Positions 35,101-47,100 of a stretch of 64,000 nt of DNA are shown one piece after another. This DNA comes from Arion vulgaris (taxonomy: Eukaryota > Mollusca > Gastropoda > Stylommatophora > Arionidae). The DNA is taken from positions 42,326,306-42,390,305 of the forward strand of contig CM036755.1 of assembly GCA_020796225.1 (NCBI GenBank). The letters are read 5' to 3'. Each line of letters begins with the position of its first letter. Position 1 is the stretch's first letter. The position numbers and the translations under genes were made by a program. Below the pieces are notes generated by a model, which saw only the letters and a program-made list of their open reading frames with translations, did no database searches and had not been told where the DNA came from.

Positions 35101-38100
35101 ATTAAACCTAGCTCCAGAAACTAGTTAATATAATAGTGGTCACAGAAAGTAACAAGAAAAATTAAACCTAGTTCCAGAAACGTTAATTAATATGGTGGTT
35201 GTGACAGAAAGTAACAAGAAAAATTAAACCTAGTTCCAGAAACTAGTTAATATAATAGTGGTGACAGAAAGTAACAAGAAAAATTAAACCTAGTTCCAGA
35301 AACTAGTTAATATAATAGTGGTCACAGAAAGTAACAAGAAAAATTAAACCTAGTTCCAGAAACTAGTTAATATAATAGTGGTCACAGAAAGTAACAAGAA
35401 AAATTAAACCTAGTTCCAGGAACTAGTTAATATAATAGTGGTGACAGAAAGTAACAAGAAAAATTAAACTTAGTTCCAGGAACTAGTTAATATAATAGTG
35501 GTCACAGAAAGTAACAAGAAAAATTAAACCTAGTTCCAGAAACTAGTTAATATAATAGTGGTCACAGAAAGTAACAAGAAAAATTAAACCTAGTTCCAGG
35601 AACTAGTTAATATAATAGTGGTCACAGAAAGTAACAAGAAAAATGAAACTTAGTTCCAGGAACTAGTTAATATAATAGTGGTCACAGAAAGTAACAAGAA
35701 AAATTAAACCTAGTTCCAGGAACTAGTTAATATAATAGTGGTCACAGAAAGTAACAAGAAAAATTAAACCTAGTTCCAGAAACTAGTTAATATAATAGTG
35801 GTCACAGAAAGTAACAAGAAAAATTAAATCTAGTTCCAGAAACTAGTTAATATAATAGTGGTCACAGAAAGTAACAAGAAAAATTAAACTTAGCTCCAGA
35901 AACTAGTTAATATAATAGTGGTCACAGAAAGTAACAAGAAAAATTAAACTTAGCTCCAGAAACTAGTTAATATAATAGTGGTCACAGAAAGTAACAAGAA
36001 AAATTAAACTTAGCTCCAGAAACTAGTTAATATAATAGTGGTCACAGAAAGTAACAAGAAAAATTAAACCTAGTTCCAGAAACTAGTTAATATAATAGTG
36101 GTCACAGAAAGTAACAAGAAAAATTAAACCTAGTTCCAGAAACGTTAATTAATATGGTGGTTGTGACAGAAAGTAACAAGAAAAATTAAACCTAGTTCCA
36201 GAAACTAGTTAATATAATAGTGGTCACAGAAAGTAACAAGAAAAATTAAACCTAGTTCCAGAAACGTTAATTAATATGGTGGTTGTGACAGAAAGTAACA
36301 AGAAAAATTAAACCTAGTTCCAGAAACGTTAATTAATATGGTGGTTGTGACAGAAAGTAACAAGAAAAATTAAACCTAGTTCCAGAAACTAGTTAATATA
36401 ATAGTGGTCACAGAAAGTAACACGAAAAATTAAACCTAGTTCCAGAAACTAGTTAATATAATAGTGGTCACAGAAAGTAACAAGAAAAATTAAACTTAGC
36501 TCCAGAAACTAGTTAATATAATAGTGGTCACAGAAAGTAACAAGAAAAATTAAACCTAGTTCCAGGAACTAGTTAATATAATAGTGGTCACAGAAAGTAA
36601 CAAGAAAAATTAAACCTAGTTCCAGAAACTAGTTAATATAATAGTGGTCACAGAAAGTAACAAGAAAAATTAAACCTAGTTCCAGAAACTAGTTAATATA
36701 ATAGTGGTCACAGAAAGTAACAAGAAAAATGAAACTTAGCTCCAGGAACTAGTTAATATAATAGTGGTCACAGAAAGTAACAAGAAAAATTAAACCTAGT
36801 TCCAGAAACTAGTTAATATAATAGTGGTCACAGAAAGTAACAAGAAAAATTAAACCTAGTTCCAGAAACTAGTTAATATAATAGTGATGACAGAAAGTAA
36901 CAAGAAAAATTAAACTTAGTTCCAGAAACTAGTTAATATAATAGTGGTCACAGAAAGTAACAAGAAAAATTAAACTTAGCTCCAGAAACTAGTTAATATA
37001 ATAGTGGTCACAGAAAGTAACAAGAAAAATTAAACTTAGCTCCAGAAACTAGTTAATATAATAGTGGTCACAGAAAGTAACAAGAAAAATTAAACTTAGC
37101 TCCAGAAACTAGTTAATATAATAGTGGTCACAGAAAGTAACAAGAAAAATTAAACCTAGTTCCAGAAACTAGTTAATATAATAGTGGTTACAGAAAGTAA
37201 CAAGAAAAATTAAACCTAGTTCCAGAAACGTTAATTAATATGGTGGTTGTGACAGAAAGTAACAAGAAAAATTAAACCTAGTTCCAGAAACTAGTTAATA
37301 TAATAGTGGTCACAGAAAGTAACAAGAAAAATTAAACCTAGTTCCAGAAACTAGTTAATATAATAGTGGTCACAGAAAGTAACAAGAAAAATTAAACCTA
37401 GTTCCAGAAACTAGTTAATATAATAGTGGTCACAGAAAGTAACAAGAAAAATTAAACCTAGTTCCAGGAACTAGTTAATATAATAGTGGTCACAGAAAGT
37501 AACAAGAAAAATTAAACCTAGTTCCAGAAACTAGTTAATATGGTGGTTGTGACAGAAAGTAACAAGAAAAATTAAACTTAGTTCCAGAAACTAGTTAATA
37601 TAATAGTGGTCACAGAAAGTAACAAGAAAAATGAAACTTAGCTCCAGGATTAGTTAATATAATAGTGGTCACAGAAAGTAACAAGAAAAATTAAACTTAG
37701 CTCCAGAAACTAGTTAATATAATAGTGGTCACAGAAAGTAACAAGAAAGGTCTAAGTCTGAATTGCAAGAAGACAAAAGTTATGACTATCTCAAAAAGGC
37801 AGACTTCATCAATGTAAGTGGGATGAAGCTAATACAAGTCCATCAATTTAAATACCTAACATCACATGGTAGAAGGAGATCAGAAAGTCAGGCAAAAACA
37901 CCATTTCAGAAAATGAAAGGCATTATATCCAACAAGTCAATGTCTGTTGATATCAGAAAGTCTTCAGCGCTACGTTAGATTCAATACTGAAATATCTTTT
38001 TCTTTTGCGTTCTCACTAGATTGGGATTTCGGATTCTCTAATAACGGCAACCGTCTGTCTCAGATTATCAGCTACGCCATACAGTTTGTCTTGGACGCTG

Positions 38101-41100
38101 ATGTAAGTGGGCCACCTCTTTCTTCTCAGGTCTGCATACTGGGGGCAGTTCTGTAGGATATGTTCTGTTGTCATACTCGCCAAGCCACAGGTCGTTGGTG
38201 CCTATCTTTAATTTAGTGTACTGGTGGTGTCTCATTCTGTTATGACCCCTCCGGAGGCGAAGTATTACTGTCTGGTCCCTTCTGGACAGTTGGTAATATC
38301 CATTGTTCTTGTTGTGCTTTGGGTGTCCTTTATAATACTGACATATGGATATGTATTTACTGTACACCATCTTCTTCCTATCACTGGCTTAAAATCAGCA
38401 TTGATGGTCATCTGGGTATATGCAAAGCAAGTATGAAATACTCAGGATATGACCACAAATCAGCAAGTCGCAGAATGTCAAAAACATACCTAAACAATCT
38501 TGGAACATGTGGTGGAATCCAATGAAACAATGACAATCTCTGCATTTAGCAACAACAAGAAACAACAGTGATAGATCACAAAATTAACCAAGACAATGAT
38601 CCACAAAATATGTTTTGGTTTTCCCAGTGTTGATGTGCTGAAAGAGGGGTTTATGCACATAGGAAGCATATTATACAAATCAGAAAGCTGCAATCATTTG
38701 TTGGGAGGGGGAAATCATAGTTTCTTTCATTCGCCCGCTATAAATTCAGACGTAGTCAGGGCACCTGGTATGGTGCTTCTGACTGATTCTTGCATGAAGT
38801 CCTGCTTTCCCTTTTATCATTGTTCCCAGCCATACAGGAGGGCCTTCTCTGACTTCAGACATGGGAAATCATATGAGAGGGGGAGAGTTGGAGGACATTG
38901 TGACAACAGGTAAAATCAAAGGCAGATGACACGAGATGATGACAGAGAGAATAAATCCTACACAGTTTAACTTCTTGTTATGCCCACCTGCCCAGTGTGT
39001 TCATAGCGCGATGGGTAACAAGCCCCCTGTGATTGCGGTTCAATTCCGCGGACGGACAGAAAAGCCACAGGTTCTCCAAATTTACGGTGTTCGTGGCACC
39101 GAACCGAAGGGTTACAATGTGCATGGCACCAAGCCGAAGAACTGAAAGCTCAAGTGTTTCTGGATCGAAAAAAAAACTTCTTGTTATATGCATTAAAAAG
39201 ATCAAACATGCATGGAGATCTTTGAACACCTATGCCAACCAGCATGGCAGATGATGATGTTGAATGGACTTCACTGCAGTCGAGGCAGACTTACCAAGTA
39301 TTAAGTCTACTTCAAGCAGATAGTAAAAGTATGTATACTAATGATTTATGTAGCTTGATGGTTAGGTAATATATGCTCCTTAACATCTCTCAGATGTCAC
39401 CTAGACATCATGATGCCACATTTGATCACAGATTCTTACAATCTCAGGATTGTTTCTTTACGCACTGCCGTTACACCAGTTGTTACAGTGATATTTATTA
39501 TGTTCTCCATAATCCACTGTACGATTAGAACAAATACAGGATTATCAGAAAAGTTTCACGTAGGGTCAGGAGTAAGACAAGGTTGCGTACTATCTCCGCT
39601 GCTATTCATCACGTATATTGACCACATCTGTAAAATAGCTAACACCAGCAAAGGAAACAACCTCGGAGAGCTCTTAAATGAATTTCTTTTGCAGACGATC
39701 AGGCAATCATATCAACAACAGAAGAACAGCTACAATAACACATCAACAGACTCCAGTTAGCATGTAATGAATACAACATGAGAATAAACATTGACAAAAC
39801 AGAAGTAATGACATTCGCCAGAGAGGAAAGCACTACCAATATCTCCATGGACAATCGCCCACTAAATCAAGTAAAAGACTTCACATACCTTGGGAGCATT
39901 TTTCAGCAAACGAAAGAATAACTAATGAAATTCAACACAGATGCAACAAAGCAAATCAAATGATAGGGCAAATGGCGTCAATTTTAAGATGCAAACATGT
40001 CACCATGAACACAAAAAGAGCAATGTTCAACACAATCTTTCTCCCCACATTATGTTACCAGTGTCAAACCTGGACACTGACAACAAATGATAGAAGAAAA
40101 CTAGTCACGACAGAGATGAAGTGTATACGCAGAATGCTGGGTGTAACAAGAAGAGACTCGTTGAGAAATGAAGACATCAGGAAAAAGTGGGTACAACATC
40201 AGTACTAAACTTCATCAAGAAACAACAAATTAAATGGTTCGCCACATAAGCAGATTACCAACAGACAGTGCACCTCAAAGAGCAATGCTGCTCTGATACA
40301 ATGGGTACAAAGCAAAAAGCCGGTCACGCAAAAGATGGACCTCAGAGATAACAGAGGCAACGAAAGAGACTATTTACAAAGCGCATACTAGGGCCCGTTT
40401 TAGAAATCTCTTCCTGACCTGACAATGTGAGGCAAACAGGATTTGAGAAAAGCGAAAGAAAAGAAACTGTTCCCAATAAACTCAACACAAGCTCTTTTGT
40501 TACTGCTAAGTCCTGCATGTTCAGGTTAGTAGATCTACAAAGTCCTGCATATTTCACTTTAGTCTTATAGACAAACTATTCACATGCCACAATCCTCTTT
40601 TTTTTTTTTTTTTTTGCTTGATTAAGTTTCTATATCATTAACAATGGTCTCTTGTATAAACCTCTTATAGCCATCTGATTTAGACATTTCAAAGCAGTGA
40701 CACAAAATAATTGTCTTGACAAGATCTAAGTAATTTCCTAAAGAACTCGAGAAGAAACTGCCTCTTGATCTTCATTCACTTACTAGAAATTCCTGTCTTG
40801 TAATCTACGCTCTGCTCAAGTTTTTCATTCTAGTTGAAAAGTCTGATTCTAATTTCTCATCCAACAGCACAGACATATTGGCATACACAAACATGTTATT
40901 TTTCTCGGTAGTTTCAGATTGTATAGATATTCATGACACACAAAAAGAAAGATTGGTTAGATAGCTACTGCTTTCTACTCTTACCTTGGATATTCTGTTA
41001 AACTGAGCCCCACACTCTTCACTAACTAGATTAAAGGGAAGGAATATATCCAGGTGGTATACATGGGATCGAGTAGTTAACAGAAGTTGGTCTTCTCCTA

Positions 41101-44100
41101 TGTCCAAAGTCAGGGACTGCACAGTTTTCTAAGATACAAGTTTGAAGAGAATTATACACATTAAAACACTCTATTTTAAATAATTAAAACAAATTGTATT
41201 TATCCATGTTCGCAATAAAATGCAGTCTAAAAATTAGCTGTTATGGATTTTTCAAAATTGTCTATCTCTTGACAAGGGGTCAGACTGTTATTTGTCCACT
41301 TTTTAACTTTTTCTTTCCATCTATAAACATTGACATATAGGTCAGTAGTACGACAAGGATATGTACTGTCAACGCTTTTGTTCATCACATATATCCATGA
41401 AATATGCAAAATATCTAACACGAGTTAAGGGGGGACTCTGGCCTGGAAACTTTTTTGTTGCTTTCATATTAATGTAGAATTTGTATAACAATTTTGAGAT
41501 ATTATGACTTAAAAGAGTAGAAAAAGTTTAGTTTTCAAAAATATGTCAAAGCGTTGCCATGGAAAAAAAAAATGGCAGCCAAACACAAAATTTCAAATCC
41601 CTAAGGCTCTGAAAGTAATGAATACAAATGAATTCTGTTTTCACTCTAAGGTGAGCAATTGTAATATCTAAAATATTACACATTCTTTTTAGGATCTTTT
41701 TAAGAAGCATTGACTTCACTTGCTGTCCAAAATATTTGACTTGATAATCTTGTATCACTTAAAAAATCAACATCAAAGAAATATGATAATATAACACCAC
41801 AACACACTTAGCCAACGAGAATGTAAGCTTCCCAAAATGTGCCTTACAACATAAATGGCTAGATAAGAAAACAAAGAACAATTGCCATTTCTTACTATTA
41901 TGACTACACAGATTTATGTTGATCTACTGTCCTGGACATGCAAGTGTTAAGGGTAATGAAAGAACATGCAATAAAATTGATGAATTAAAAAAACAAGGGA
42001 AAGAGAGAGAAATGTACAACGAAATTAATATAATGACACATGACTTCAGCCCATCAATACCAGTCATAAACGATAACAATGGCAAAACATTAACAGAAAA
42101 GAAAGATGTACTAGAAAGATGGCGTGAGTACTGCAGAAAAATGGATGAAGACACATCTAAAAATCCACATATGATAACAACAGAAAGCAAAGAGACAGAA
42201 CCAGAGCCCATGTTGGATAAAGTGTGTCTGGCCATCAAAAGTCTGAAGAGAGGGAAGTCACCAGGGTGCGACGATATACCAGCAGAATTGATTCAAACAG
42301 GCGGGGAGGCCAGCATTAGGGTATATCATACATTCTGCACAAAGATATGGACTAGCTCCTTCTGGCCAAAGGAATGGAAAAGATCAGTATTTATACCTAT
42401 TCCAAAGAAGGAAACATGAAACTATGCACCAACTACAGAACTATTGCCCTTATAAGTCATGCCAGCAAAATCCTACTAAGAATCATAATGAAGAGGATGG
42501 AACAAAAATTAGAATATGAAATACATGAAACACAAGCAGGTTTCAGAAGAGGTAGAGGCACTAGAGATCATATTTGTAGCATGAGACTCATTATCGAGAA
42601 ATGCAGAGAATACAACATAGACCCGCATGCATGTTTCATAGACTATAGCAAGGCTTTCAACCATATTCAACACCAGAAAATGTGGAACATCATGAAAGAC
42701 ATACATTTTCCAACACACATTATACAACTAATAGAATCTCTATATCACAAACAACAGGCAACCATTAAAATAGGAGGTGAAATAGCGGAATGGTTCGAGA
42801 TTCAAAAGGGTGTAAGACAGGGATGTATTTTGTTTCCATACTTATTCAATATATATGCGGAGAACATTATGAGGAACGTAAAAGATGATGCCAACTATGT
42901 GAATTACGATCCTTTCACTATAGGACGCAAATCCATACCAGAGCTAAGATACGCAGACGATAAAGTATTATTATCCACCAGCAAAGAGGTTTGGAAAACC
43001 TAATCATGACGACCAAGAAACATAGTGAATACCAACATCTATATTTGAATACACAAAAACAAAAATAATGTCAACTGACAAAAGCAAAAGGCTCACCTAA
43101 CATCCAAATAAACAATGAAGAACTCTAATCTGTAGAGAGCTATGAATACCTGGGCTCAATAGTTAACAATAACGGCGACAATATCTATCTTCAACTCCCC
43201 AACAATCGATGCTGTTGATGCAAGCCTGTCCGCTCTCTATTATCAGTACAATCCCAGAAATCTAAGTTACATATACAAACCACAATACTTACAATGTTTG
43301 GTAAGTGAATTTCTGCTACTAGAAACTCTGGATATCCTTCAAGAGGTTCTTGAACTATGGTAAATTTTGGTTCAGGTGCTCTGAGATAAAGAATAAGGTA
43401 AACTAAAATAGCAGATCTGTATATTGTAATCAATATGGAGGACATGATGAAATTAAGACTGTCCATGCTCAACAATTGTTGTCTGACTTCAAAGCTACAT
43501 AAGTTGGTGATCAGAGTTAACTATTTAAGGCTGTGTGATTTTAGCAGCACTGTTCACTAAACTGACTGGTTGATGCTAGTATTCTTTGCAGGCCTACAGG
43601 GCCAGGACAAACACTAACTTATGCAGATTACATTCTCCCATACAGGACTGGTTTCTCACAGCTAAATCCAGACACAGTATGTCTCATGTAGTGTTGTCTA
43701 AACTTTATAATGAAGACTATTTTTTCACACCATTGAAACAGATTAAAATATCTGGTTGCAGCAGTTTATTATAATCTCTGATATATGTACCACATCAAAT
43801 AACCTATACACAGTTGCAAATGGGGCATTGTTGAACTCTAACCATGGCAACAGTACAACTGTCACAGACTTCAGGTCGTCTATACCATAGGTTCCCAAAG
43901 TGGGTGGTACTGCCCCCAGTGAGCGCTGATACTTTCGGGAGGGAAGGATAGTGGGTTCAGAAGCATTTGGGGGCGTTCTGGCGAGTAGGGGTAGGTGGCT
44001 CCTTAAAGAAGAAATTAATAATATATATATTAAAATAAATTATTTTCCTGATTTTGCGATTGAATAATCATTTAAAATTTGAATTCTTACCTGTCTTACA

Positions 44101-47100
44101 CGATCCATTTTTTCATCAATTTTCAACTTCATGTATATAATCGTTTGAAAATTGACCATGTATGACAGAAATATGTATATATATATATATATATAAATTT
44201 CCTATGTCAAAGAGAAAATAGAACATGCATATGTGTGTGTGGAGGCGTTGGCAAACTGTTACAATGGGGAGGTGGCGTTACAAAAATTATGTAATTTCTT
44301 GCATTCCGTCTCCAACTCCTGTTTTCAGATGTTCCTGGGTCTTTCCCTACCTCTATTGTCCTAAGGGTTTCACCAGAGAGGAGATTCCCAAACTTTTTCG
44401 ACCCACCACCCACTTTGCACAATATAAACTTTGTAACGCCCTCCTCCACATTATAACAGTTTGCCAACGCCCCCTTCCACATATATACATACTCCATTTT
44501 TTAATTTACACAGAAAATTGATATATATTTCTGCAATACATGGTCAATTTTCAAATGATTATATTCATGAAACAGAAAATTGATGAAAAAATGTATAGTG
44601 TAAGATGGGCATAAGGTGAATAAATATGCAGAATTCAAATTGTTAATGATTTTCAATCGCAAAATCTGGAAAAATCCCCCTAAATGCTTCCGAACCCACC
44701 ATCACCCCTGGGAGGCTTCAGCGCCCACTGAGGGGCGGTACCGCCCACTTTGGGAAACGCTGATATAGAAGGACAGCCTTGACATTTGAGTTAAATATCA
44801 TTATCTTAGTTTTATTCCTGATCATTCTTGAATTCCATATGTTCTTCAGAATGGCAAAGGCTGATCTTGCCTTTTGTATTCTAACCCTAACATCTTCATC
44901 TGACCCACCTTGAATTTTGATAACACATCCCAGATATGCAAATGTGCCCACCTCCTTTAATGGTGATCCTCTCAGAATGATCGGGTCTTTGGAATTAGCA
45001 TTTAATCTCATGATCTTTGTTTTTTCTCTATGAATAGTCAGACGAGTTGTTGTGAGATTCATGCCAGTTTAATTGTTTTCTCTTGCATCTGTTGATGGCT
45101 GTGAGAGAGAAGTGCTAGATCATCTGCAAAATCTAAATCCTCCAATTGACTCATCATGGTCCACTGTAGTCCATTTCTCCCCCTGGCTGTTGTTGATCTC
45201 ATTATGCGGTCAATAGCCAGCAGGAAAAGGAAGGGTGGTAAAAGACAGCCTTGTCGAACACATGTCTTTATTTCAAAGGTCTCTGTCAGTTTTCCTTCAT
45301 GCAGTACTCTACCCATTGTCTCGTGGTACCCGAGGATTGGCTTCATAGCTATTTACGACCGTTTCATAAACATGGGAAGGATTCTAAACTGCTCATCAGT
45401 TACTGCATACTCACCTTGCAAAATGTATATGGCAAATTACTAGAGAAGATAGTGGCCAGAAAGGTAATGTGTCACTTAGAGACTGACCACATCCTCCCTG
45501 ACACTTTGGGTAGCTACAGACCAATGAAAGGAACATGGGACAATGCTGGCACGTTTGCATATGATGTTTATGAAGGCATCCAATCCAAGCAAGAGACTGT
45601 TGCTGTGATCATCGACTTGGAGGATGCTTATAACAAGGTGAATTTTTCAATAATGGTACGTTCTTTGCTTAAATGTGAAGTTAATCCTTGGCTGGTGAAC
45701 TGGATAGCTGCTTCTTTAATGGAGAGAACCGTTGCACTACGTTTAGGAACATGGACTTCGGATCCTGCATGTATATGCCCGGGATTACCCAGGGTTCTCC
45801 TCTATCACCCGTGTTGTTTAATATTTACACAGCAAATGTAGCTAAAATTCAGTCAATTGGGTTGGGTCGGACATTAACATTTGCAGATGAAATCTTAATA
45901 GGACTTGGTCAAATAGACAAGAGATGGTCGACGACATTCATAAAACATTGCATATCATCTTGGGTTGGTGTAGAGAGTCTCGCTCTCAGGTAAATCCTGA
46001 AAAAGCATGTATGTTGTGGTGCTCGTTGAATAATTTCATAGTCAAGGCTGATCTACCCTGTGTAATCTTTGATGAACATACCATCGAGCACAGTGACAAG
46101 CTGCAGTATCTTGGAATAACCTTTGATCGTAGTCTATCTTTCAAACACCATGTTGAACAGACGATAAAACATTGCAAGCGTGGTCTTGGGGCTCTCAAAG
46201 TTATGGTAGCCGCACACCTTGAGCAGAGACTACTTGTCCTTTTGTTCGATCGACTGGTTTTGTCCGTGGTAGATTACAGGCTCTGCATTATTACGATATC
46301 AAGATAACAATGTGAACGACTCGAATGGGTTCAGAATGAAGGTATGTGTATAGTCCTTGGCTGCACTAGAGATACCCCTATTGTGAAGATGAGGTATATG
46401 CTTGACCTTCTGTCACTATGCTACTGTCATGCAATCGCCCAAACCAAGGCAATATGCGGTTACTTGAATAAGAGACATCCACTACACAAGAATACTAATG
46501 ATGTAAAGGGCACGAGAATCAAGCGTGGAATGTCGTGAATGGTCCAGGCTGAGAGAACAATTGGCCAGGTGACTACGGTTGCGACCCTACCAAAGGGGAA
46601 GAATGGATCCCAACAGATGGTAGCATGATCAACTATCTCAACGTTATCATTACTCTTGGAAGAGAATGTAGAGATTGGGGCAACATGAAGGCTGATCTTG
46701 CAGTTAAGCAGCTGATAGAAGATAATGCAAGCGATAATGATGTTGTATATACCAATGGGTCGGTTCATGGTGGTGAGAAGTCCGGCTGGAGTTTCTTGGC
46801 TAAAGCGCATGGTAGGGTTGTTGCAGAGCGAAGTGGGGCATACATGACAACTACTTCTAGTATAAGGATGGAGATTGAGGCAGCTACTGCTGCCCTCCAT
46901 TGGCTCTCTGTGACTTCATTTACTGGGGCCATTGTTGTATCTGACTCTCAGTTGATGCTTCACAGGATCCAGAAAGGCAGGTTTCGGTGTGAGTAGATGT
47001 CATCTATAGCAGTTTCTAACCTCCAGAAGCTTACGCGGATAAACTGTCCTGGGCATGCGGGTGTTTATGGTAACGAGAGAGTGGACAGGCTCGCATCAAC

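Noticed and set aside
30226..37747. CRISPR-like array
   Set aside because: Units are contiguous 60-62 bp repeats without unique spacers, in an animal intron, and derived from RT coding sequence.
43586..43774. Possible coding exon between PIH1D1 exons 7 and 8
   Set aside because: It is on the opposite strand and has no recognised homology. PIH1D1 phase is satisfied without it.
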